From UBA4717 sp045536775 (GTDB lineage: Bacteria > Bacillota > Clostridia > Oscillospirales > CAG-272): a stretch of DNA of 22,663 bases. This document shows positions 5,393 through 12,552 of the stretch, piece by piece. The translations under genes and the position numbers were made by a program. The notes under the pieces are model-generated. The model was not told the DNA's origin. It did no database searches and saw nothing but the letters and a program-made list of their open reading frames with translations. Positions within the stretch are counted from its first letter, which is position 1. Every line of letters starts with the position of its first letter. The stretch covers positions 1-22,663 of the forward strand of contig JAZSOD010000009.1 in the NCBI GenBank assembly GCA_045536775.1, read 5' to 3'.

Positions 5393-6229
5393 TTAGCACT
5401 GCAAAAGTCCTAATTTTTCTATTAGTCTGCCGTGCATTTCACCTGTTTCAATGGTGTATATACGGGTAGTGTTTACGCTCGAGTGTCCGAGAATGTCAGC
5501 AAGTCTTACTATATCCTTTTGAAGTGAATAGAATGTCCTTGCAAACAAGTGTCGCAGATTGTGCGGAAAGACCTTTTCTTTCGCTACTCGTGCCGATTCG
5601 CACAGCTTTTTCATATAGCTCCAGATATTACTCCTATCAAGCGGTCTGCCTTTTTTACTTACAAAAATGCTGCCGCTTTTTATATTCTCTTTCTTAACGT
5701 ACCGAAGAAGAGTCTTCGAAAGCTGAACCGGTATCATTACTTGTCTGAGTTTTCCCTTCATATTTATATTGGCACGTCTTGTTTTTAATGCTTCAACGGT
5801 TATATATTTAAGCTCCGATACACGTATTCCGGTTGAACATATAGTCTGCATTAAAAGGTATAGCCTCTCATTTCCCTTGCTTTTTGCCGCACTTAGCAAA
5901 CGTCCGTATTCCTCCTTTGAGAGTTCCTTTTCATCGGAAGTAAATATTATTCTCTGGATTTTTAAGGTTTTTACCTTCAGCGAATGCCACTCATTATAAG
6001 CAAAGAAGCTGTTTAACGAGGAAAGCACCGAGTTAACACTCGCAGGAGCAAAGTGCTCTATCAAGTATTCCTTATATGAAAGCACCTCCGTTTTGGATAG
6101 TTCCCTTTTTGATAACCAAGCCGAAAACACCGTGACATCGTGGATATATTTTTCAACTGTCGCCGTTGCTTTTTCTTCGTTGATCAAATATGATTCAAAG
6201 CTTTTAATGTGTTTTTCTGTAATTTTCAT
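5393..6229 (-). CDS. Tyrosine recombinase/integrase (XerC/D-like), probable invertase of the adjacent switch
   Basis: 278 residues from the ATG at 6229 (AGGAG 7 bp upstream; an upstream TTG at 6235 sits too close to it). N-terminal SAM-like DNA-binding domain (about 1-85), catalytic domain from about 100. All key residues are present: Arg136 in STGIRVSEL, a Lys near 158-162 in NMKGKLRQV, HNLRH (His223, Arg226), LGHSS (His249) and the nucleophile Tyr258 in TTRIYT. Such enzymes join short inverted sites by a Tyr-DNA intermediate. Size and compactness fit a promoter invertase rather than a phage or ICE integrase. No phage or conjugation genes surround it, whereas exact inverted sites start 10 bp past its stop codon. 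It is intact and has its own promoter. Confidence 0.93.
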   Translation of the reverse strand: MKITEKHIKSFESYLINEEKATATVEKYIHDVTVFSAWLSKRELSKTEVLSYKEYLIEHFAPASVNSVLSSLNSFFAYNEWHSLKVKTLKIQRIIFTSDEKELSKEEYGRLLSAAKSKGNERLYLLMQTICSTGIRVSELKYITVEALKTRRANINMKGKLRQVMIPVQLSKTLLRYVKKENIKSGSIFVSKKGRPLDRSNIWSYMKKLCESARVAKEKVFPHNLRHLFARTFYSLQKDIVRLADILGHSSVNTTRIYTIETGEMHGRLIEKLGLLQC

Positions 6230-6257
6230 TGTCAATCTCCTTTCATTAGTCTTTATT

Positions 6258-6287
6258 ATTCTAACATAAAAGCATCATTATGTGCAA
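6258..6287 (-). promoter_or_regulatory. Promoter of the recombinase gene with an embedded half-site
   Basis: TTGCAC (6287-6282), 18-bp spacer, TAGAAT (6263-6258) on the minus strand, about 30 bp before the ATG. The sequence CACATAAT (6284-6277) overlaps the -35 box and equals one arm of the recombination site, so the recombinase might bind and repress its own promoter (inference; an 8-bp match could be chance). Confidence 0.6.
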
Positions 6288-6296
6288 TTACAAATG

Positions 6297-6328
6297 AAAA
6301 CAAAAAAACGCCCTTTCTTAAGGGCGTT
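6297..6328 (-). terminator. Terminator after cdd
   Basis: 9-bp arms AACGCCCTT / AAGGGCGTT (6307-6328) with a 4-nt loop, followed on the minus strand by a T-rich run (6308-6297). It sits directly after the cdd stop codon. Confidence 0.85.
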
Positions 6329-6334
6329 TGTTCA

Positions 6335-6724
6335 TTATATTTTATCAAAAGCATAGGGCAACAGGTCGCTCAGCTTATACTCCCGCGCATCACTCCCGTC
6401 ACGGTTTGTGCATATCACGTCTATATCTCCGAACTCAGACAAAGATTGTCTGCATATACCGCACGGTGTTATATCAGCCGCCTGTCCGCTTACACATATT
6501 GTCGAAAATTTTCGTTTGCCCTGCGAAAGAGCCGCACCAAGCGCAACCCTCTCGGCGCAAACACCTGCTCCGAACGAGACGTTTTCAAAATTAGCGCCCG
6601 TATATATTTCTCCGTCATCAGATAGTATCGCCGCACCGACAAGGAAATTTGAATAGGGTGCATAAGCCGCGGTTCTGACTTTAACTGCCGAGTCAATAAG
6701 CTTTCTTTTAATATCGTAATTCAT
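6335..6724 (-). CDS. cdd: Cytidine deaminase
   Basis: 129 residues, the usual size of the homotetrameric cytidine/deoxycytidine deaminase of pyrimidine salvage (cytidine to uridine). It shows AYAPYSNFLVGAA near 20-32, CAE with the proton-shuttling Glu in GVCAERVAL, and PCGICRQ; the three Cys of these motifs bind zinc. The small residue before the first Cys is Val rather than the common Thr/Val pattern, within family range. GAGGTGAT lies 5 bp before the ATG. It has its own promoter and terminator, so it is a single-gene unit. Confidence 0.95.
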   Translation of the reverse strand: MNYDIKRKLIDSAVKVRTAAYAPYSNFLVGAAILSDDGEIYTGANFENVSFGAGVCAERVALGAALSQGKRKFSTICVSGQAADITPCGICRQSLSEFGDIDVICTNRDGSDAREYKLSDLLPYAFDKI

Positions 6725-6744
6725 ACGGTATCACCTCTTATTTT

Positions 6745-6774
6745 ATTTTAACACACTCATTATTTGCTTGTCAA
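6745..6774 (-). promoter_or_regulatory. Promoter of cdd
   Basis: TTGACA (6774-6769), 18-bp spacer, TAAAAT (6750-6745) on the minus strand, about 20 bp upstream of the cdd ATG. Confidence 0.75.
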
Positions 6775-6805
6775 CAAAAATTAAAAGCAGGGCAAGCCCT
6801 GCTTT
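6775..6805 (-). terminator. Terminator after the metallophosphoesterase-like gene
   Basis: 10-bp arms AAAGCAGGGC / GCCCTGCTTT (6784-6805), then TTAATTTTTG on the minus strand, immediately after the stop codon at 6808. Confidence 0.85.
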
Positions 6806-6807
6806 AT

Positions 6808-7476
6808 TCATATATAGTACTCCTCTCCCGTATCAAGACATATAGCCGCGAGGTATCCTCCTCCATCCTCTGTGCAGTTAAGTGCAATATGATAGTCATT
6901 TCTGTATATCTGCCCACTGTAACGCTTGTCTATCTCATAAGTCGGGATATGCCCTGTCACCAGTATTTTTCCGGTATAATAGCTTTTTTCAAAATCGGTA
7001 ACTGAGAGAACGAGCTCCTTTATTCCATAATCTGACACAGGCTTATCGGACATGAAATCGCCGATACCCGAATGCATAAGCAGATATTCCCTTTCACCTA
7101 CGGTTATTTCCTCATACAATGACATTTCTGCAAAGTATTCCATCACCCACGCCCGACCGTCATTATCCATCTGTGCAAAGGCTTTTACCGTGTCTTTTAT
7201 TTCGCTCTGCATTTCGTTAGGTGTTTTCCCGTGAATTGCGCCGTTTTCGTCCGCTATCTCAACCATAATTTTATGAGCATAATACTCGTTGTCACCAAGC
7301 AGCGGAAAGACGTTAGACCTCATGCTCATATCCTCAAGCACCTTGATGGAGCCGCTACCCTCTCCGATAATATCACCGACAACGTATAAGTCATCTCTTG
7401 AACGAAGATCAATTTTTTCAATCAGCCTTTTGTACTTATCAAGCCTTCCGCAGATTCCTGCCGTTACGTATATCAT
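6808..7476 (-). CDS. PPP-type metallophosphoesterase-fold protein with degenerate active site
   Basis: 222 residues from the ATG at 7476 (GGGGGA 5 bp upstream); longer in-frame starts lack a ribosome site. The layout follows bacterial PPP-type serine/threonine phosphatases, but several metal-site motifs have changed. The expected G-D-I-H-G is A-G-I-C-G (residues 6-10), G-D-x-x-D-R-G is GDIIGEG (34-40), and G-N-H-E is GDNE (61-64). The later motifs survive: HSG at 135-137 and GHIPT at 175-179. The frame is intact and the surrounding residues are well kept, so decay to a pseudogene is unlikely. It may be a binding or regulatory pseudo-enzyme, or use an altered metal site (inference). Confidence 0.8.
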   Translation of the reverse strand: MIYVTAGICGRLDKYKRLIEKIDLRSRDDLYVVGDIIGEGSGSIKVLEDMSMRSNVFPLLGDNEYYAHKIMVEIADENGAIHGKTPNEMQSEIKDTVKAFAQMDNDGRAWVMEYFAEMSLYEEITVGEREYLLMHSGIGDFMSDKPVSDYGIKELVLSVTDFEKSYYTGKILVTGHIPTYEIDKRYSGQIYRNDYHIALNCTEDGGGYLAAICLDTGEEYYI

Positions 7477-7555
7477 AAAAATCCCCCGAGCCATTTACTG
7501 TGACACCATTGTAACAGTCGCTCAGGAGATTTTTTGTCGATAACGGGTATAGACA

Positions 7556-7975
7556 CTATTTTGTTTCGTCAAAGTTCTCGTCTTTGTATATTTCACGGAA
7601 GGCATTGATAATATCACGTCTTGTTACGATTCCGATAAACACCCCTCTGTCATCAGTCACAGGAACGAAATTCTGGTCAAGAACAAGGTCAAGAAGCTCG
7701 TTTACCGATGCGTTAATATTGACCGGGGTATTTCTTTTCTTCATTATATCTTTAATTGTATATTTACCGTCGGGCAGCTCGCCGTTTTGGAGCTTCAACA
7801 AATGCCAAAGAAAATCTCCTTCGGTAACGGTTCCGGTATATTTACCCTCATTGTCAATTACGGGCAGGGCGGCATAGCCGTGGAATTTCATCTTTTCAAT
7901 TCCCTGTCTCACCGTACTGTCTTCATTTATGTATGAGATCATGCCTTTTGGCTTCAAAAAAAGCGGTATATTCAT
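7556..7975 (-). CDS. CBS-domain pair protein
   Basis: 139 residues, almost only two CBS motifs: about 14-57 (VRQGIEKMKFHGYAALPVID, then GKYTGTVTEGDFL) and about 77-130 (VNELLDLVLDQNFVPVTDD, then GVFIGIVTRRDII). Stand-alone CBS pairs bind adenine nucleotides or related ligands and act as sensors; the target is unknown. GGAG lies 8 bp before the ATG and an extended -10 promoter lies just upstream. A 79-bp gap separates it from the metallophosphoesterase-like gene downstream on the same strand, so the two may be co-transcribed. Confidence 0.9.
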   Translation of the reverse strand: MNIPLFLKPKGMISYINEDSTVRQGIEKMKFHGYAALPVIDNEGKYTGTVTEGDFLWHLLKLQNGELPDGKYTIKDIMKKRNTPVNINASVNELLDLVLDQNFVPVTDDRGVFIGIVTRRDIINAFREIYKDENFDETK

Positions 7976-8007
7976 ATTTTTACTCCAAAATAGTCCTTGA
8001 TATTTGT

Positions 8008-8016
8008 ATTATAACA
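8008..8016 (-). promoter_or_regulatory. Extended -10 promoter of the CBS gene
   Basis: TGTTATAAT on the minus strand (TG, one base, then TATAAT at 8013-8008), about 33 bp before the ATG. No good -35 box is present, as is usual for extended -10 promoters. Confidence 0.55.
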
Positions 8017-8065
8017 CCTAACTTTTAACCTGATATGTACAAATGTAAATTTAAGAAAATTTTTC

Positions 8066-8096
8066 CAAAATAAAATCGGCGACGATTTACGCCGCC
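8066..8096 (-). terminator. Terminator at the end of the YitT-family gene
   Basis: 7-bp arms GGCGGCG / CGTCGCC (one G-U pair) with the stop codon in the loop, followed by ATTTTATTTT on the minus strand. Confidence 0.55.
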
Positions 8097-8671
8097 AATT
8101 TCTTCATTATATAGTCTATCGTTCTTGTCTGTATAAAAATACTTGATAGCGCTAGAATTACTCCATAAATGTCACGTGTGACCGTGAGAGCTATCAGAAT
8201 AATCGTTAAATCACCAAGGAATATTGCGTTACCCAGACTTAATAATTTTACCTTTTCACGTATCAGATTTGCAACGAGGTCTGTCCCGCCCGTAGTGTAG
8301 CCGATTGAAAAGAGTATACCCATAGAGCATCCTATAATGACACCGCCGAGGACCGCATTTATTATACGACTTTCAAATACAGGATCAATACCTGCAAAAA
8401 GCTCGGTAAACAATCCGCAAAGCAAAACTCCCACTATTGCTCGTTTAATATATGAAAGTCCGAAAACTCTCGAGTTAAGATAAAGGAACGGGAGGTTTAA
8501 TACAATTACTGTTATTCCGACAGGTACGTTTATAACTATATTGAGAACAATTGCAAGTCCGGAGAACCCACCTGAAACAATTTGAGAGGGTACGAGAAAC
8601 ATGTTCATCGATATGCCGAACAGAATTGACGAGAGCAAAACAGTAATATACAGACGTGCTTTAGTTACCAT
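8087..8671 (-). CDS. YitT-family membrane protein, short form
   Basis: 194 residues from the ATG at 8671, which overlaps the end of the upstream deacetylase gene by 11 bp (translational coupling). It shows about five hydrophobic spans and the family signatures MNMFLVPSQIVSGGFSGLAI and GYTTGGTDLVANLI. Typical YitT/DUF161 proteins are 270-290 residues with a C-terminal cytosolic DUF2179 domain; that domain is missing and the gene ends with a proper stop and terminator. Transport substrate unknown. Linkage to two deacetylases suggests an envelope-related role (inference). Confidence 0.85.
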   Translation of the reverse strand: MVTKARLYITVLLSSILFGISMNMFLVPSQIVSGGFSGLAIVLNIVINVPVGITVIVLNLPFLYLNSRVFGLSYIKRAIVGVLLCGLFTELFAGIDPVFESRIINAVLGGVIIGCSMGILFSIGYTTGGTDLVANLIREKVKLLSLGNAIFLGDLTIILIALTVTRDIYGVILALSSIFIQTRTIDYIMKKLAA

Positions 8672-9380
8672 CTTTTGATGCAATAAGATCTGACACAGTC
8701 ACGAAACGGTATCCCTCATCAAGAAGCCTCGGTATTATCATTTCAAGCGCGTCGATTGTCGGACTTTTTCCGCTGACATAATCGTGGAATAGTATTATGC
8801 TTCCCGGCCTGATACTGCTGCTTACGCATTCATATATCTTGTTGCTTTCCGTGTGTGCCCAGTCAAGCGTATCGATATTCCACAGTATAACGTCATAATC
8901 CATTCTTCCCGCAACCGATACAATATTCTCGGTACACCAACCCTCCGGCGGCCTGAAAAGCTTCGGACGGTATTCGCACGCCTCAAAAATAGCTTCTTCT
9001 GTAAGTTCTATTTCACGCGCCAGAGTTGCCGTATCTAGACGCTTAAGATTATAGTGCGAATAGGTGTGGTTTCCTATCTCGTGCCCTTCGGCAAGCTCAC
9101 GTTTTATCAGATGAGGATACTCCTTTGCCATTGTCCCTACTACGAAAAAGGTAGCTTTAACGTTATATTTCTTCAAAACGTCGAGAATCTCATCTGTTCT
9201 GAATTTGTGAGGCCCGTCATCAAAAGTAAGTGCAACAAGCTTCTCCGAACATTCGTTACCGTAATAGATGTTTCCTGAGTCGAGAATCTCAGTATCACTT
9301 ATTGCGCGTATTGGAAGAATATAAAAACAGCCGATAATTACCGCGAGAGTCAGGGCGCAAATACGTTTATTTAAGCTCAT
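8661..9380 (-). CDS. Secreted/anchored polysaccharide deacetylase (NodB domain)
   Basis: 239 residues from the ATG at 9380. The signal or anchor is MSLNKRICALTLAVIIGCFY, with possible cleavage after IRA. The start overlaps the end of the upstream pdaA-type gene by 14 bp; a TTG at 9413 would give an odd polar N-terminus. The NodB catalytic domain (about 48-235) has TFDDGP (Asp54 catalytic, Asp55 metal), GNHTYSH (metal His105 and His109), RPPEG (Arg143) and LFHD (His199). Such enzymes deacetylate GlcNAc or MurNAc in peptidoglycan or related polymers outside the membrane. It is closest in style to PdaB-like or general PgdA-type enzymes; the exact substrate is not readable. Confidence 0.9.
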   Translation of the reverse strand: MSLNKRICALTLAVIIGCFYILPIRAISDTEILDSGNIYYGNECSEKLVALTFDDGPHKFRTDEILDVLKKYNVKATFFVVGTMAKEYPHLIKRELAEGHEIGNHTYSHYNLKRLDTATLAREIELTEEAIFEACEYRPKLFRPPEGWCTENIVSVAGRMDYDVILWNIDTLDWAHTESNKIYECVSSSIRPGSIILFHDYVSGKSPTIDALEMIIPRLLDEGYRFVTVSDLIASKDGN

Positions 9381-10119
9381 TGAGGGAGCCAAAGCGGTAG
9401 CCTTGCGCTTCAAGTCTTGTCAGCACCTCGTCAAGAATTGCGGCATTAGTAGCGCTCGTTGGATGGAGAAGCATTATTTCTCCGTTATGAATATGATCCA
9501 TAATCTTTTTAATCGCCCTCTCGCGCTCCGGCTGCTTACCGTTATCCCAATCTGCGTAAGCAAAGCTCCAGAAAATTGTTTTATAACCCATTTCGTCGGC
9601 AAAAGTCAGGTTTTGTTCATTAAACGAGCCCTCAGGCGGACGGTAGAATTTGTCAAGAGCTCTGCCGGTATATTCGGTGTATATCTTTTCAAGAGCATTA
9701 AGTTCACGCTCGAAGGCTTCCCTGTCGCATACAAGCGACATATTTTTATGCTTTGCCGTATGATTGCAAACAAGATGCCCTTCATCTGCCATTCTTTTTA
9801 CAAGGTCCGTATTCCGTGTAATAAGATTTTCAAGAATGAAAAAAGCTCCCTTTGCGTTGTGCTTTTTAAGAACATCCAGAATTTTAGCAACGTTTCCGTT
9901 TTCATATCCCGCATCAAAGGTAAGGTATATGACCTTTTCGTCTGCACCCAGATAACTTGCGTTATGTCCGTTGATCACGGATAGTGTCTGATCAAGAACA
10001 GGTCTCTTATGCTCGGAATTATTCTTAACGTACCAATTTACCGTTTGTGCATTAGCAGTACCCGAAAAAAGAGCAAATAACATCAGAATAACAAATACCC
10101 GTTTTATTAATTTTGTCAT
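9367..10119 (-). CDS. pdaA: PdaA-type peptidoglycan N-acetylmuramic acid deacetylase
   Basis: 250 residues with signal peptide MTKLIKRVFVILMLFALFSG, cleavage likely after ANA (residue 24). Hallmarks of the delta-lactam-forming PdaA group: TFDAGYENG instead of TFDDGP (Asp69), NHTAKHKNMS (His120, His124), RPPEG (Arg160), WSFAYADWDN and LLHPTSATN (His219). In Bacillus, PdaA prepares muramic-lactam in spore cortex. Its presence suggests a spore-former or a descendant of one, though other uses exist. GGAGAA lies 5 bp before the ATG. It heads an overlapping three-gene unit with a second deacetylase and a YitT-like protein. Confidence 0.93.
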   Translation of the reverse strand: MTKLIKRVFVILMLFALFSGTANAQTVNWYVKNNSEHKRPVLDQTLSVINGHNASYLGADEKVIYLTFDAGYENGNVAKILDVLKKHNAKGAFFILENLITRNTDLVKRMADEGHLVCNHTAKHKNMSLVCDREAFERELNALEKIYTEYTGRALDKFYRPPEGSFNEQNLTFADEMGYKTIFWSFAYADWDNGKQPERERAIKKIMDHIHNGEIMLLHPTSATNAAILDEVLTRLEAQGYRFGSLNELK

Positions 10120-10141
10120 TTGTTTCTCCGAGATTTATAAG

Positions 10142-10158
10142 TTGAGCATAATGCTCAA
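10142..10158. repeat. 17-bp palindrome upstream of pdaA
   Basis: TTGAGCA-TAA-TGCTCAA, 23 bp before the pdaA ATG and next to a TATAAA-like -10 candidate. The position suits an operator. On the plus strand a T run follows but no gene precedes it. The rest of 10120-10254 shows no gene. Confidence 0.4.
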
Positions 10159-10221
10159 GCTTATTTTTTGCATTTTAAGAAAAAATAAAACTTAACTTTA
10201 TTCCAAAACTTCATATAATAT

Positions 10222-10251
10222 AAAAAACGCATACGTTCCGTTTGCGTTTTT
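10222..10251 (-). terminator. Terminator after the Wzz-kinase-phosphatase operon
   Basis: 12-bp arms AAAACGCAAACG / CGTATGCGTTTT (one A-A mismatch) with a GAA loop, then TTTATATT on the minus strand, directly after the phosphatase stop codon. Confidence 0.8.
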
Positions 10252-10254
10252 AAC

Positions 10255-10971
10255 TTAAATTTTTGTCTGAAAGGTACTGATAGCAGCTTCCGCGTTACAA
10301 ATAAACTCTTCCACGGTGTCATACCCAAAAATATGCTCGATCTCCTCATAAGCATTCTTAAGTACAATCGGTGGCCTCACCGTATCCGAATGACAGTCTG
10401 AGGCAATGAACGACGCAAATCCGTGCTTCACCAATGCTCTTGCCACTTTTTTATAGCGTTTTTCAAAAAAGCTTGCCGCATCTATCTGAATGTATCCACC
10501 CATAGCGAGAAATTTTTCAGCAAATTTTGCGTTTTTAATGACCGAATAATATCGTTCCGCATGAGCGATTATAGGTCTTACATTGTAATAGTCCGAAAAA
10601 TTAACGAGAAGGCTTAGATCCGCCCTTGTGAGCTCCCTTGCACACGGAAATTCAACGAGGACATTACGGGTTCCCTCAATGCAGAGCTCAGTCGCGTCTT
10701 CAATAGTCAGCATATTGTCCGAGAGGTAGACCTCGCTGCCACCAAGAAGTGTGATTCCAAGCTCATTTGCATAAGGTCTTAGCTCGTCCAATCTTTTGTC
10801 ACGAATAAGCACAAATTCCTCGGGTGTCAACTGCGTATAATTAAAATGCGGAGTGCATACGATTGTACGCACTCCCATTTCACTCATTTGCCGAAGCATA
10901 TTCACGCTCACGTCAAGGTCAGGTGCTCCATCATCAATGTTATGAAGAAGATGAGTGTGTATATCTACCAT
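10255..10971 (-). CDS. cpsB: CpsB/YwqE-type PHP tyrosine-protein phosphatase
   Basis: 238 residues with the PHP-fold signatures of manganese-dependent capsule tyrosine phosphatases: MVDIHTHLLHNIDDG at the start (metal His5 and His7), CTPHFNYTQLTPEEF near 39-53, GGSEVYLSDNM near 77-87, IIAHAERY near 134-141 and SDCHS near 191-195. It removes phosphate from the C-terminal Tyr cluster of BY-kinases and so resets the assembly cycle of exopolysaccharide. The start lies 2 bp after the kinase stop codon, so the two are tightly coupled. It ends the operon. Confidence 0.93.
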   Translation of the reverse strand: MVDIHTHLLHNIDDGAPDLDVSVNMLRQMSEMGVRTIVCTPHFNYTQLTPEEFVLIRDKRLDELRPYANELGITLLGGSEVYLSDNMLTIEDATELCIEGTRNVLVEFPCARELTRADLSLLVNFSDYYNVRPIIAHAERYYSVIKNAKFAEKFLAMGGYIQIDAASFFEKRYKKVARALVKHGFASFIASDCHSDTVRPPIVLKNAYEEIEHIFGYDTVEEFICNAEAAISTFQTKI

Positions 10972-10973
10972 AA

Positions 10974-11675
10974 TTATCTGTATCCGTAATACATATACTT
11001 TTTGGAATAACCCTTGGTATTCTTGGTGTTTACGTTATTAAGAACGAAGCCGAGAATATTGGCGTCAGCATATTCAAACTGCGAAATTGCTTTCTTTGTT
11101 TCGATATGGGTACTGCTCGCCGAGCTGAGCACGATAATATTTCCGTCAACGAGCTTAGCCACCGCAAGAGCATCTGCTACTATATTTATGGGAGGAGTAT
11201 CAAGAATTATGTAATCGTAGGTCTCTGAGAGGGTGTCGAGAAAATTGCTCATATTCTCTCCCGAAAGAAGCTCTACGGGGTTAGGTGGAATAAGACCCGA
11301 GGGGAGAACCGAAAGGTTAACGCTTCCCACATTCTTTACTGCCTCTTCGAAGGTGCACATACCCGAAAGCACGTTTGAAAGTCCCACTCTGCTCTCAAGC
11401 TCAAAATATCTGTGGACTCTCGGACGTCTCATATCACAGTCGATGATGAGTACGCGAGCATCTGTCTGCGCAAAAGTTATTGCGAGGTTTATGGAAGTAA
11501 GTGTCTTTCCTTCCTTGGGAAGAGCACTTGTTACCGCTATTTTCTTGCACTTGCCCGAGCTGCTTCCAAGAGCAAACTGAAGATTGGTTCTGAGAGTTCT
11601 GTATGCCTCTATTATCTGGAAACTGCGGGTGTTTTCTACCGTATTAAGTTGGCGTGTCTTAGCGTTTATTTTCAC
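10974..11675 (-). CDS. cpsD: CpsD/CapB-type tyrosine kinase (BY-kinase)
   Basis: 233 residues from a GTG start at 11675, chosen because a perfect GGAGGT lies 7 bp upstream inside the end of the Wzz gene; an earlier in-frame GTG at 11705 has no ribosome site. P-loop ALPKEGKT (51-58), Walker A' VLIIDCDMRRP (75-85), Walker B YIILDTPP (155-162) and a C-terminal Tyr cluster with five Tyr in the last 11 residues (GYSKKYMYYGYR), the autophosphorylation tail. An N-terminal EAYRTLRTN helix (24-31) is the usual oligomer interface. Activated by contact with the Wzz-type partner encoded just upstream, it cycles phosphorylation to control polymer length and export. Confidence 0.94.
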   Translation of the reverse strand: MKINAKTRQLNTVENTRSFQIIEAYRTLRTNLQFALGSSSGKCKKIAVTSALPKEGKTLTSINLAITFAQTDARVLIIDCDMRRPRVHRYFELESRVGLSNVLSGMCTFEEAVKNVGSVNLSVLPSGLIPPNPVELLSGENMSNFLDTLSETYDYIILDTPPINIVADALAVAKLVDGNIIVLSSASSTHIETKKAISQFEYADANILGFVLNNVNTKNTKGYSKKYMYYGYR

Positions 11676-12420
11676 CGATCTTACCTCCGTATATAGGTTT
11701 TCCACTCTTGTCAGTGCCTACCGCTTGGAAATCGGGAATCACACCGAGCACGGGAATATTGTATGCCTTCTTTATGTCGGATTCATCGTTTATTCTCACG
11801 TCGGTAAGCTTGAGAATTACAAAGAACAACGCGGAAAGCAGTGCACCTATAATACCGCCTACAACGGTATTCCTTGTGGAATTATTGTTGACTACAGAGA
11901 TGTTCTTGAGCTGAGGTCTGTCAACAACCTTGAGAACTTCAAAACCTCTGAGCTCCTGTATACGCTGGGGCGCAAGCTTCTGCATCTCAAGAGCTATGGT
12001 ATATGCATCTTCCCTGCTTGTAGATTTTATTGTTGCATTAAAAAGCTCAGTTTCATCAATGTTTGAGAACGAAACCATTCCCTTAAGCTGACCTACTGAG
12101 TAATTATTCACGCATTTTCCATCGACGTTCTCGTAGAGCATATCGAAAAATTCGTTATTTGAAAGAAGACGCATATACGTTTTTATCGCGTCCTTCGCGT
12201 AGGTGTAGGACTGAGTTTCAGTTACTATAGTCGTAGACTGAGCATTACCAAACTCAGGGTTTACCATGAACGTTACGTTAAGCCCGTACATAGGAACAAC
12301 TGCAAACAAGCTATATGACAAGCCAATTGCGGCACACAAAATTACAGATAGCAAAATTATCGGCCATCTTTTAGCGAACACGTCCAATATATCCGTGAGA
12401 TTGAGTTCTATATTCTCCAT
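11659..12420 (-). CDS. cpsC: Wzz/CapA-type chain-length regulator and kinase activator
   Basis: 253 residues from the second of two adjacent ATGs (12420; GGAGGT 4 bp upstream; the ATG at 12423 is too close). Wzz topology: membrane segment 1 at about 19-43, extracellular domain, membrane segment 2 at about 187-207, and a cytosolic tail that in this family activates the BY-kinase. DVRINDESDIKKAYNIPVLGVIPD near 210-233 matches the usual post-TM2 region of CapA/CpsC proteins. It overlaps the kinase gene by 17 bp. A perfect sigma-A promoter lies upstream. No glycosyltransferase, flippase or polymerase gene follows before the terminator, so the controlled polymer is encoded elsewhere. Confidence 0.93.
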   Translation of the reverse strand: MENIELNLTDILDVFAKRWPIILLSVILCAAIGLSYSLFAVVPMYGLNVTFMVNPEFGNAQSTTIVTETQSYTYAKDAIKTYMRLLSNNEFFDMLYENVDGKCVNNYSVGQLKGMVSFSNIDETELFNATIKSTSREDAYTIALEMQKLAPQRIQELRGFEVLKVVDRPQLKNISVVNNNSTRNTVVGGIIGALLSALFFVILKLTDVRINDESDIKKAYNIPVLGVIPDFQAVGTDKSGKPIYGGKIGENKR

Positions 12421-12455
12421 CATTACCTCCTGGATTGCACAAAATTACATAGTAT

Positions 12456-12484
12456 ATTATATCAAAGTATCACCGAAATGTCAA
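12456..12484 (-). promoter_or_regulatory. Perfect consensus promoter of the Wzz-kinase-phosphatase operon
   Basis: TTGACA (12484-12479), 17-bp spacer, TATAAT (12461-12456) on the minus strand, about 35 bp before the start codon. Both hexamers match the sigma-A consensus exactly. Confidence 0.92.
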
Positions 12485-12552
12485 GAGAATAAACAGTCTA
12501 AACGTTTCTAAAAACAATATTTATTTTTTGCATAAAAATATCCAAAAAGGTA

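Noticed and set aside
5393..6229. Recombinase as part of an integrated phage, ICE or integron
   Set aside because: No phage, conjugation, excisionase or cassette genes nearby; the adjacent exact inverted sites and promoter explain it.
11676..11705. Upstream GTG start for the tyrosine kinase
   Set aside because: No ribosome site there; the GTG at 11675 has GGAGGT at ideal distance.
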